A DNA stretch of 64,000 nt, from NCBI GenBank assembly GCA_003117195.1, contig BDSI01000023.1:806001-870000 (forward strand), written 5' to 3'. This document shows, piece by piece, positions 13,849 through 23,900 of this stretch; position 1 is the first letter of the stretch; each line of letters starts with the position of its first letter. The DNA is from Eudorina sp. 2006-703-Eu-15 (Eukaryota > Chlorophyta > Chlorophyceae > Chlamydomonadales > Volvocaceae). The notes beneath the pieces are model-generated. The model saw only the letters and a program-made list of their open reading frames with translations. It was not told the DNA's origin and ran no database searches. The translations under genes were made by a program, and so were the position numbers.

Positions 13849-15733
13849 GGCGGCGGCGGCCTCGGCAGGCGGCGGCAGCCGCGCCGCCAAGGCCTGTTCC
13901 GGCCCCCGAACCGGCACCTCTGGTTTGAGAGATGGCCTCGCGGCCATCGCCGCCACACTCATGTCCCTGGGAGGAGGAGGAGGCGGAGGAGATCACCAGC
14001 AGGTGCCGGCTCCGCACTTCAGTTCGCCACCGCCACCGCGGACGACGACGGCGCCGCCGCCGCACAGCCACCGGCAGCGGTCTCAGTCCGAGTACCCGGC
14101 GGGGCAGCACCCCCAGCTGCACCCCCAGCTGCACCCCCAGCTGCACCCCCAGCCGCACCAGTACCCCCAGCCGCAGCCGCAGCCGCATCTGGAGGGGCTT
14201 CCGCAGCACCTGAGGCGGTCGCGGCGGCGGTCGGTGCTCCACACGCGCGCCGCGGCGGCGGTGGAGCCGGGGGGCGGGGGCGGGGGGGTGGGCGCCTGGT
14301 GGCTGTCAGGGGCGGTCAGTGGCAGCGGCAGCCGGGGGATGCGGATGGGCGGCCACAGCCAGCGGTGAGTGGCGCGTGTGTGCAGGAGGAGGAGGAGGAC
14401 GGGGATTACCGTACGTGATGGCGTACGCATGGGATATGTACTGGGGGTGTATGAGCGCGGGGGCAAGCTGGGGGAGGGGAGACGGCAAAGCATGTGAATG
14501 CGGGTTATGCGGGGGGAGAGGGGGAGGGGGGGCTTGGGCCGTTAAATCTGTCTTGTTGGAGGACTGAACCGCGAGAAAGTCGGGGTGTGTGTTGAGCAAG
14601 GAAACCCTCCCGGCGTGTGGTATTCGGCGGGTAGGGCAGGGCTGCGTGCCATGCAATGGGCGGGGCGGTGCCCAACGGCTGCCCGTATGTGTGTGTGCGT
14701 GTGTGCATGTGTGTGTGTGTGTGTGTGTCTATCGAGAATCCCGCCATGACCTGACCCAAACCAGGAACCAATATACTCACCACAACAACCTGCAAATGGA
14801 CAAGCATCAACGCCCTCCCCCCTGGACATCAGTCAGTACCCGAGTACCGGTCCTCCCTGGACTGCCGCCCGCCCCTGGGCCCCCCTCTCTGGGCCCCCTC
14901 TGCCCCCCTGGTCCAGGCGGCTGAGCAACTCGCTGTTGGAGCTGGGTGCGGGTGCGGAGGGGCCGGCCGCTGAGGAGGTCTCCCCCGGGGCGGCCGGAGG
15001 GGCAGCAGGTCAGGGCAGGTCCTCCAGAACCCGCTGGGCAGCGCTGCTGGGGGGCCACCGACGTCCGGGCACCGCCGCCGCCACCGCCACAGCCAACAGC
15101 AACAACAACACCGCAGCGGTCCTGACCACGACATTTGGGTCGTCAGTGCGGTACGGCAGCGGAGGCTCTGTGCCGTACGTGGAAGACGCGGCGTACAGTG
15201 ACGGCGATGATGATGGCCGCGGCGGTGGCGGTGGCGGTGGCGGTGGCGGTGGCGGTGGCGGTGGCGGTGGCGGTGGCGGTGGCGGTGGCGGTGGCGAGCG
15301 GCGGCGGTGGCGCAGCCGCGAGCACCCCGACGGCGGTGACGTCGACGGTGTCCTCGGCTCCGTGCCCGACACCGCCGTCTTCGGGGACAGCGGAGACGTC
15401 ATCAACCTTAATTGCCGTACAGACATCACACCGTACGGCGACATGGATCTGGAACCTCCCGATTACTTCTTCTCCAACCGCCGCACAAATCACCACAGCG
15501 GAAGTGTTGGCGGCGGCGGCGGCGGCGGCGCCCGGAGTCGCGACCGCACGGCCACCGGCGGCAGCTGCGGCGAGGCGGCCGCCCCGCCTCAGCCGACCCG
15601 GTCATCGGGCCCTGGAGCTGAAGCGGCGGCGGGGCTGCTGCCCTCCCCGGTGGCGGCGGCTGGAGGGGCGGGGGCGAGCGGCCCTCCCCCCTCGGGGCCC
15701 AGTCGGGGCAAGAGGGCGGCCCTCGCGACATGA
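265..15733 (+). CDS. Receptor-type class III nucleotidyl (adenylate/guanylate) cyclase, 5' partial
   Basis: Makes cyclic AMP or GMP at a membrane; nucleotide specificity cannot be read here. Exons by phase: 265-1194, 1902-2111, 2353-2493, 2944-3006, 3649-3703, 4155-4214, 4549-4661, 5251-8123 (probably minus intron 7519-7647), 8428-8655, 8977-9110, 9614-9816, 10145-10336, 10708-10863, 11216-11753, 12204-14364, 14917-15733, giving about 2,900 residues. Order: periplasmic-binding-like ectodomain (exons 1-2), membrane helix (GSIVGIVLAGLLVLLAVLAV), cyclase domain 1 (CITDIEGST, EGDSF, RVRMGLHSG, QTIAKRTSDAANGGQI), cyclase domain 2 (YVSEGQEG, RMRVGIDVG, GKAMNRAARI), then a long Ala/Gly/Ser/Gln-rich tail. 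A low-complexity insertion of about 990 residues splits domain 1. Domain 1 has both metal Asp residues; domain 2 lacks them but keeps the Asn-Arg pair. The first exon opens in phase 0 after an acceptor, so signal peptide and start lie upstream; bases 2-44 may be another exon. Exons 3-7 and the motif-bearing exons are secure; the low-complexity exons could hide introns. Confidence 0.88.
1258..1312 (+). repeat. Intronic repeat family D (gtgtgttta...gagcccacccga)
   Basis: Intron 1 of the cyclase (1195-1901) holds gtgtgtttaggaggagcccacccgagcc. The same block recurs as gtgtgtaatgagaagcccgcccgaccc near 16378 and gtgtgtttaatgagaagcccaccc near 44330. It is a short member of a (TG)n-associated dispersed family. 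Confidence 0.5.
4876..5020. repeat. Minisatellite, about 27-bp unit, 5 copies
   Basis: Near-perfect tandem copies of cacctccaggccccctcacccccacat (26-27 bp, differing by one G) lie wholly inside the cyclase intron 4662-5250. Confidence 0.9.
5155..5217 (+). repeat. Introner-like family B, copy in cyclase intron 4662-5250
   Basis: Contains the core ctctggcagcagcgcagttt followed by a diverged atgtctgcc tail, ending about 35 bases before the 3' splice site at 5250. The same core recurs near 10630, 53970, 56050 and, reverse-complemented, near 23860. Confidence 0.75.
7521..7642 (+). repeat. Introner-like family A, copy in the cyclase
   Basis: Runs from gcgcgcggtctct through ggtaccgcgccccgtaagta, ttatgctgggtgtgcccggg and ctcaatttaaccc. 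It is closely similar to 32876-33054 and to the reverse complement of 56454-56641. Its caatttaaccc end is followed at once by a 3' splice site (cag at 7645-7647). The enclosing 7519-7647 segment is therefore probably a 129-base intron, although it is stop-free and in frame. Confidence 0.8.
8722..8757 (-). repeat. Introner-like family B, partial, antisense
   Basis: gggaaattggtagacatttt followed by cgaactgcc is the reverse complement of the family B 3' half. It lies in the cyclase intron 8656-8976 and is opposite to the gene. Confidence 0.6.
9242..9340. repeat. 21-bp minisatellite atggccaccatcaccaccatc, about 5 copies
   Basis: Tandem 21-bp units lie in the cyclase intron 9111-9613. They would encode (MATITTI)n or His-rich peptides in the various frames, but the splice phases of the flanking exons put the array in an intron. 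Confidence 0.9.
10583..10684 (+). repeat. Introner-like family B, longest copy
   Basis: Reads cgctggaggtcctggtacag, then gctctggcagcagcgcagta, taaatatgtctaccaatttc and ctatacccccc. It ends about 25 bases before the acceptor at 10707. It is collinear over about 90 bases with 53933-54022 in the PYROXD1-like gene. Confidence 0.85.
14690..14795 (+). repeat. (TG)n tract plus family D block in the last cyclase intron
   Basis: A gtgtgtgtgtgt tract is followed by cctgacccaaaccaggaacc and aatatactcacca. The latter block recurs as cgacccaaaccagttaccaa/catattcacca at 16397-16432. Confidence 0.6.
15214..15297. repeat. Coding hexamer array (GGTGGC)n
   Basis: About 14 uninterrupted copies inside the last cyclase exon encode a run of nearly 30 glycines. 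The array is likely to vary in length between strains. Confidence 0.9.
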
Positions 15734-16319
15734 GGGGGAGGCGGGGCGGCGTCGGAGGGCAGCACTCGGGGAGGGGGGCCCGACTGCCGCCTTCGCTGGG
15801 GGAGCGGGGGAGGTGCTTATTTTCCCCAAAGCGCGCTGTGCCCGGGCACGTTGCCGGGTTTGGCTTTTCAAATTTGATGCCCCCAAGGGCGGTGCCCACC
15901 TCCTAAAAGGGGGGTATAGCTGTAGCTGTAGCTGTGGCTGTAGCGGGGCACCATCGCCACCATGACGCTCCCCCGGGGGGAGGGAGCGGGGGCTCGGTGA
16001 TCCCCGGGGGGCGGACGGCGGAGCGGGGGTGTGGCACGTCGAAGGGGAGGGCGCGGCACCGGGCAGCTTGACTGACGGCCTCACCGCGGGGTCACCTCCG
16101 TGTGGGAGGAGCGCGACTGAGGGGGGCATCCATCGCATCCATCTGGGGCGGGGCGGGGCACAAGGGCAACGCCCCCCATGGTAACACAGCGACACCCCAC
16201 ATCGCCCCCACACCGCCGCATCCGCAAGCAGCGCCGGGCTGCACCTACCTGCCTGCCTGCCTGGCGGGGAGCGCCCCCACCACCGGGTGATAAAGGATCC
16301 ACGGCGGCCGGGCGTGAGA

Positions 16320-16448
16320 GATTGTGTGTATGCGTATGTATATGTGTGTAAAAGATAACTATGTATGTGTGTGTGTGTGTGTGTGTAATGAGAAGCCCGC
16401 CCGACCCAAACCAGTTACCAACATATTCACCATATGTGTGTGTGTGTG
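16320..16448 (+). repeat. (TG)n plus family D block downstream of the cyclase stop
   Basis: Two (TG)n tracts flank agaagcccgcccgacccaaa and ccagttaccaacatattcac. The block matches the last cyclase intron (14745-14785). It lies about 600 bases beyond the stop codon, so it may mark a 3' UTR intron or an intergenic copy. Confidence 0.6.
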
Positions 16449-16600
16449 CTTAACGACCCAATAAGTTGCCGTTGTGTCCCCCTGTATGCCCCTCCGTATG
16501 TGGGGGCAGGTCAGTCCAAGAGAGGGGTGGCCATTATGCACCGAGCTCATGAAAGCGTGGGTGGGTGGGGGGTGCGCACGGGGCCGCATCATTTGATGGA

Positions 16601-16731
16601 GTGAGAGTGGGGGATGAGAGTGGGGGGTGAGAGTGGGGGGTGAGAGTGGGGGGTGAGAGTGGGGGGTGAGAGTGGGGGGTGAGAGTGGGGGGTGAGAGTG
16701 GGGGGTGAGAGTGGGGGGTGAGAGTGGGATG
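16601..16731. repeat. 13-bp minisatellite gtgagagtggggg, about 9 copies
   Basis: Nearly identical tandem units lie in the intergenic region between the cyclase and the AT74-like gene. Confidence 0.9.
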
Positions 16732-19700
16732 AAGAAGACGGATGCATTGCCTGAGTGTGAGCCTGGCAAGTATCGAATGCGAGCCTGGCAGATATGGACT
16801 GGCAAAAGAGCGGCGAAGGTACGGAGATTTTGAGACCTGCATGCGATGCGATGCGATATGATTGATGCGCTGTCCACGAGATGCGTTGCGATGCGGTAGC
16901 AGTCCACCGGTGATCCCGGGTGCTGACTTCTTCTTTTCCCGTTGTTGTCGTGATTACATGACGGAGGGGGGTCGCGAACGAATGGGCTCCACGGATCCCC
17001 CCCCCCGGGGGGCCGGGCTGTCTGTGTGTGCCTGCGAGCAGCAGCCGGGAGTGAGGTCGGGGGAGGGGGGCGTGGGGGCCGGGGCCCGGCGGGGCGGTGA
17101 GGGGAGGGGGGAGCCCGCGGCGGGTTCACCCCGCTCCCCCCCCCCTTCCCTCCCCCCCTCCCGCCACACACACACACGCCCGCATGCCTAGGTGGTGTTC
17201 AGGGGGTGTGCTGTGAGGCCGGGTCGCCCACCCGCCCTCCTTGGGTCGAAGGTGTGACCCGCGGGGATCAGCGGGGGGCGGGGACATAAGGGGGCGGGGA
17301 TCAGTGCTCGCGGCATGCCGGGGCACTGACCTCGGATCGTATCGCCTGCCCTGCCCTGCCCTGCCCTGCGCTGCCCTGCCACCCGGGGGGGGGAGTGCAT
17401 CTTGGCATTTCTTTCTCCCACGCATACGGTATGTCGTTTGGTTGGAACACTCTTGGGACTTGGACGAGCCGTGATGTGCGGCAGTGGCCCATGGGACGGA
17501 GGGGCCAGCGCGGCCCCTGCCCCTCCCCCCTCCCCCCTCCCTCCTCCCTCCTCCTCCCCTGCCGGGGCCCTTCACTGCCGGGTGGGTGCCGTGCTCGCTC
17601 CTTCCGCGGCGGCCAAGTCGGGTGAGGGCAGTGATCTGGTCGGGTGGAGGGGCGGGTGGCAAAGGGGGAGGGGAGGAGAGGGGTGACCCGCGAGGGGGCG
17701 GCACCTCCGCCCCCCCCGCGGGTCCCGCCGGTGGCCGGAGAGGTCGAGGACGCGGGTTCGGGTTCGAATTCGGGGATGCGGATTCAGGTTCGGGTCGGAT
17801 TCGAGTTCGGATTCGGGTGGGGCGATGCGGCGGCGCGGAGGGCTGAACGGGAGGAGAGGGTGCAGATGTGAGTGACGAAGAGGCGAAGGGGGCCGAAGGG
17901 GAGGAACGCGAGGTGGGGGTGGTGGCGGCTTCCCGTCTACCCTCCCCTCCCCCCCGCCCTGTTTTGTGAGGGGACAGGGGAGGGGTGCAGCGAGGCGGGG
18001 GCGCTGCGGTGCGGTGCGGCAAAGAACGGGCAGAGGGCGTGCAGGTACCCTCCCCGGTCAGCCGCAGCCGGGTACCAGGTCCTGGGGAGCTAGTGGGGAG
18101 GGAGGGGGCCTTCGGGACGCCGCTGGCAAACCCTCGCCCCTCCTCCCCCACGGGCGGATCACCCTAGAGGTATGACTTGTGAGGTTCCCGGGGGGACTTG
18201 GACACACGGAGGCATATGTCGTACTGACCTTTCCAGGGAGGCCAACATCAAAGCACATGAGTAGGTTTTGAGGGGGTGGGGGAAGAGGGGGGTGGGGCGC
18301 GGTGGCGGCTTCGAGCTGCGGAGTGCTGATGTACGCCAGGGTGATGACGTGGCTTGGATGCAGCCATGGGGTGGGTGGGTGGGCGGTCACACTTGTGACG
18401 GCCCCGCTGCGGGGGACCTCGGGGTGGGTGGGGCAGGCGGGCCGCGGGGACGAAGATTTACGAGAGTGGAGTATCACCCCCGCGGTGGAAGGGTCTTTAC
18501 TTCGTTGATTAGGGGAAGCGCGCCTCGGGTCTGACAGTGCCAATGCCGGGGCCCGACTGCCTTGAGCGCTGTTGAAGGGCTCTGTAACGCCTTACCTAGG
18601 GACACCGTCCGTCCGTCCGTCCGTCCGTCAGTCCGTCGCGGGTGTCCCCTCTCCCCTCCCCCCCGGACAGCCCCCTGGGGCAAGTCGTCACGTGTCAGGG
18701 GCCGCAGCCCCGCCCACCGGCCCTCCCCCTAGGCCCCCGACCGCACTCCGCCGCCACCGCCCCTCCTGCTGCCGCTCCTCTGCCACAAGAATCCCGGTGC
18801 GCCCACTGCCGCCACAGCCACAGCTGCCGCCACAGCCGAGGTCCCCCGAGCGCCCAGGGTCCGCCAAACAGTCCCCCTAGCTACCCTGCCAAGTGTCCCC
18901 GGAAGAGGCCGAACATCTAGGGGCGGCCCTGAACCCGCACTTGGGCGCAATAGCGGCGGCGCGTGCGCCTACTCGCCCCCCGCCCCCCCCCCGGGCCCTG
19001 CGCCGCCACCTCCGCCGCCGCTCCAACACCCCTCAGAGCGGAGGTAAAGGGAGGGGGGCGACAGCCCGCTCCGCTCTCGTGGTCCAGGCGGGGGCTCCTC
19101 GCTGAGCCCCCCCCCTAGGGGGCACCAGCCGCCCTCCGCGATGAGACTCACTTCGCTGCTCGATCGATCTAGTGTCTACCGTACTACGGCAAATAGCGGT
19201 GACTACGAACAGCAGGATCAAGTGTGTGCTCGCAAACAAACGGCTCTATGACAAACGACCGTGCGCTCCGATAAGTAGTACCAATCACCAATCGTCGCAC
19301 TGCAAGCGAAATCACCAATCGTCGCAGTGCGAGCGACGTGCGGGTGCCGTGCCTGGACCCATGGGTCCGTATGGTCCTGCATCCCACTCCGCTGACCCCC
19401 TCCCGCAATGTCAACCCAACTGGTGCCCCTGTGGGGCCGAGGGCCCTCCTCCTCCACTTCGGGGCTCCTCTCCACTCTCCTCTCTCTGGGCACAGACGTC
19501 CTTCCCCCCGCGACTGATCACTGCTCCCCACCCAACCCCCCAATCCTGTACCCACAAACGCCACTCACACACACCCACACACCCCACACAGACATCCAGC
19601 GGGTTTCTCTGCTGAACGCGCATACATACGCCCACGGAACAACGTACACATACACACGCATGCATACGCCGTACATAAGTAATAGATACACAGGGGGGAG

Positions 19701-20973
19701 AAGACACTGCCGCGGGCCTAGCAGCCCAAAGATCGCCCCGGGTGGGGGTGGGGGTGGGGGTGGGGTCAGATGGGGCCAGGGCAACGACGCGACGATTCGG
19801 GTGCAAGGTGCCCGGGGCCCTGATCACAACTCCTCCGCAGTGGAGGTCTGGGCAGGCTGGTGCGAGGGGGGGGGTCACCCGCCCCTCCCTCCTGAACCCC
19901 CCCGCCCGCACCCCCCACCAACGCAAATACCCGGGTGCCCTACCGTGGACCCTCACCCGCACCTCCCTGCCCCGCGCCCCTCCTGCCTCCCTCACCGCCA
20001 TTGACTGCTCTGCCCGCCCTAGACACCCCCCGCCCCCGCCCCCCACCCCGGCCAGCTGCCTGGGCCCCCTCAGCTACCTGCCCACCACCTGCCGACCAGC
20101 TCCTGTGTGTGTCCGTCCGTCTGTCCGTCTGTCTGTCTGTCCCGGGTCCATCCCGCCGGCTCCCAAGCGCCCTCGGTCTCCAATACGGCAACAGGACAAC
20201 AACGGGACCGGAAAAATGATGATCACAACTTCACAGCCCGTACATCCGTACATCCGTACACATACGGGGATCCGAGGCGGGGTTTGCGCAGTACCCGTCC
20301 CCTCTCCCGCCCCGAAATCCCCTTCGGCACTGGCGCCCTCTCCCCCGGCCCCCCGGGAATACGAATCGTCCCGACCGCTCGCCGATGGCCACCCCCACAA
20401 TCGCTCTTTGTCACGGTCCTGCCCGGATACCCCCCCCCTTCCCCCGCCTACCCCCGGCCCATACCGGGACTGTGCCTCTCCCGCTCCCCCTCCCCAGCTC
20501 TCCTGCGGACTGCCCCCCACCACCTCCTCACCCGCACCCGCTCCCCGTCATACAGCTCAAAGGAAGGGCCCCGGGGGGCGGTGGCGGGCACGGGAGCTCC
20601 CCCACCGCCCTCCGCCGGCCCACACACCGGTCACTGGCAGCACCGGTCACGGCACAACATGGCGTGGCAAGACACGACACCTGACTGACCCATAGAAATA
20701 GCTCCGATCACCTTTTGACCACAACAGATAGCACAGTAAGCACCGCCGCACAGCAGCGCACCGCAGCTGGTCACCGCAGCCCGGCTCTGCCTCCCCTGTC
20801 CCAAAGCCCTGTCACGGTGAGGCCTCCCGGCCTGCGCCCGCCCCGTCGCCTCGGCGTGTCCCCCAGGTGGGAGGGAGGGCGCCAACGGGGGGAGGGAGGG
20901 AGGCTTCTGAACCCGGGGCAAACAGGTCCTGCTCCTCCACCTCCGCCTCCTACTCCGCCCCCTTTCCCCCTTT

Positions 20974-23900
20974 TCACATGAGGCGGGTGGACACCTTGAG
21001 TGACTTGCGGGGCAGGTGGTCGGTGGCGCACATCTCGGCGGTGCAGCCCCGCAGCGACTCCCGCGACTCGTCCGTCAGGCGGTACAGCGACTTGGTGTGG
21101 CGCCAGGCCTCCGCCTCGGCACCGGGGCAGCGCTCCAGAACCAGGGGCTGCGGAAGGGGGGACCGCCCGGGGGGGATGCAGGGGGAAGCAGGCGGTTAGG
21201 TGTCTGGCGGATTGCGAATGAGCGGGCGGTGGTGGTCGTGGCAGTGGTGGTGGTGGCGATGCGCGTGCGAAGTCCGGGGGTGGGTGGTGGGAGGCCCGCA
21301 GGGACGGGAGAGGGGCGTGAGGGCCATATCGCCCACAACCCGTGAGGGACTGCGACGGGTGCTCTGGTCCCTCCCTCGCCCCCGCCTCTCACCTCGGCAT
21401 TGGAGGGGTTGTACACCTGCAGGAACTCGTCCACCGTCCAGTGGAACCTGGATCCAGGCCGGGGGGGGGGCCAAAGGGGGAGGCGGGAGGGAGGGAGGAC
21501 GGGTTCAGGGGCGAGCTGATTAGCGGGGGGGGGGCGGCGGAGGGCACCCGGCGCCTCGGAACAGGGGCCCTCCCTTCCCCCATCTGGGGGAAACGGCCAC
21601 GCAACCCCGTACACATACACCGCACGAGTACCCCCCTTACCGGTATCAGCCAACGGGTGGCCCGTGTGCGGTCCAGCAGCAGCCGTGCCGACACCCCCCC
21701 ACCCCACCCCCCACCCCCCCACCCACCCATCTACCCACCCCACCTCTCACCACCCACCGCCGCCATTCCCCGCATCCCGCCTCGAATCCGCCCCCCCTTC
21801 CCCCCTCCTGCCCCTCCCCACTCACCACCTCATGAGGAAGACTCTCAGCGCCAGGCCGTGGCTGATCAGCACCAGCGCCGAGTTGTCCGCGAACCGCCCC
21901 GCGTTGATGTCCCGGACCATGTGGTCCTCGAAGATGGTGATGCGGTCGTACACATCGGCGCCGCTCTCACCGTTGGGGAAGCTGCGGCACGAGGGGGGGG
22001 CGGGGTGGGGTGGGGGTTAAATTGAAAAAAGATATAAACCCGAAAAAGGGGGGGTGGGGGTGGAGGGCGAAGGTGGGGGTGCGGTAGGTGGGAAGCATAG
22101 GAATTTGGTTTGACATATTGAAGTTGAGCTGCTGCGACAAGGGGCCATCCAAGGGTTGGGAAAGCGAACCCAGGTTTCCCTCCCCAGCTGCCTGCCCCAG
22201 CGCGCCAATGCCCCCCCCCCTGGGTGCCCCCACCCCCCAGGCCCGGGCCCGCCCCCGCTCCACCCCCATGGCCACCTCCACCCCCACCCCCAGGCCCCAG
22301 CTACCCCGGGCCAAGCCCAGCAGCCCAACAGCACCCACCGCAGCTTTCCGCCCATCAGCGGAGCCCCGACCCCGAGCCTGCCGCACCCTGTGCAGGTGAC
22401 CCCCACCCAACCCTACCATCCACCTACCCCCCGAGCCCGTCGAACATGTCTACCAATGTGCTATATACCCCCCGGCCCCCCACCCACCCACCGGTAGAAG
22501 AACCTGCCGAATCTCAGCCGCTCCGCCTTCTCGTGCTGCTTGCCCGCGTGGTCCTGGAAGTTACCAAAGTCCTGAGGGGGGGGGCAGAGCAGGCGGCAAG
22601 GGGTGCAGCGCATTGGTAGGCAACCACGGGGTGGGGGGGGGGGCCGCGGGGGGGAAGCGGGTGGGGCGAGGGGCTGTGTCCTCCCCCCCGGCTCCGGGTG
22701 TCGGGCCACCCCTTCCCTTCCCTTCCCCCGGTTCCCCCGGCCCTCCCCCTCCCCCTCCCTGGATTCTCCCACAGAAAAGGGGGGAGTGGCTACCGACAGA
22801 CAGACGGGCGGCACCCCCCACACCCCACCCCGGCTCTCTTCCCACTCAAAACCCACCGTCAGTCGTCCACAGCCACCCACCCACCCTCCCTCCCTCCGCC
22901 CCTCCTACCCACCCACCTACCCACCCACCCCAGCAGGTGGCACCGGCTGTGCCCACGTTTAACAGCCCCTCCGCTTCCACACACATGCTCAACCCCCTCC
23001 CTTCCCCTCTCGCCCCCCTCCTCCCCTCCCCTCCCCCCCCGCCCCACCTGCTCCCTCAGCTGCACCTCCTCCTGCACCCCCAGCAGGTGGTGGCTGGGGA
23101 ACTGGGAACTGCGGGGGGGGGGTGAGGGTGAGGTAGGGGGGGGTTGGGGTGGGGGGGGTTAGGAAATTAGTGGACACATTCAAACTGGTGGGCTGGGGGT
23201 GGGTTGGGTGGGTTGGGTGGGTTGGGTGGGTTGGGTGGGTTGGGTGGGTTGGGTGGGAGCGGAGCACCCGTCAGCGGGGTTGTGGCCCATCAGGAGATGA
23301 GCTGGGCCCGGGGGGAGGGGAAGGGAGACTTGACACATCTCCAGGGGGGAGGGAAAGGAGTGATAAGGCCCAGGCCATGCCGCCAAGGCCCGGTGACTGA
23401 CTCCCGAGGTGGACCCCCTCCCCGGGGACCACCTCTCGTCAGGGGGGTGGACGACCCCCCCCCGCACCCCGTCTCATGAGGAGGGCGACAGTGGCCCCCT
23501 CCCCATAGCCCCGGCAGCTGCCTCCACCTGCACATGAGTGCCACCGATCGCCGCCTCCCCTCCCCTCCCCCGGCCCCTCTTCTCCCCCCACCGCCCCCCC
23601 GCCCGCCGCACCTGATCCCCTCGTACGTCTGGAGAGACCGTTTGTACGGCGAGATGTAGAAGAAGAGCTTGTAGTCCCGGGCCCGCTCCGGATCCGCCTC
23701 CATCAAGTCCTTGATGCGCTTCCCCGCCTCCCGGGCCTGCATGTGCCCCCGGGCGGTCTGAAAAGGGAGGGGTCGGGGCGGGGGGGTTCGGGGGGGTAGG
23801 CCGGGGGGTGGGTTCTTAGGTAATTACCGAAGCAGAGATATTCAAACTGCGCTGCTGCCAAAGCAAAAGTCGGGGGGGGGGGAGGGTTGAAGGGTATAGC

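Larger units (their letters stand above)
15734..20973. other. 3' UTRs and intergenic DNA between cyclase and AT74-like gene
   Basis: No reading frame with recognisable family motifs or convincing splice-phase continuity was found on either strand. The stretch holds a TGTAA at 16347-16351 (possible cyclase polyadenylation signal), a family D repeat, a 13-bp minisatellite, GCTGTA repeats near 15905-15945, (GTCC)n near 18608, CA-rich tracts near 19560-19660, and (GTCT)n near 20115. It must contain the 3' UTRs of the two flanking convergent genes. Confidence 0.6.

Noticed and set aside
12568..14242. Minus-strand open frames of 464-465 codons opposite the cyclase tail
   Set aside because: They are mirror frames of a GC-rich Ala/Gly/Ser-coding exon. 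The peptides are arginine/alanine-rich noise, and the plus-strand frame is tied by splice phase to the cyclase domain.
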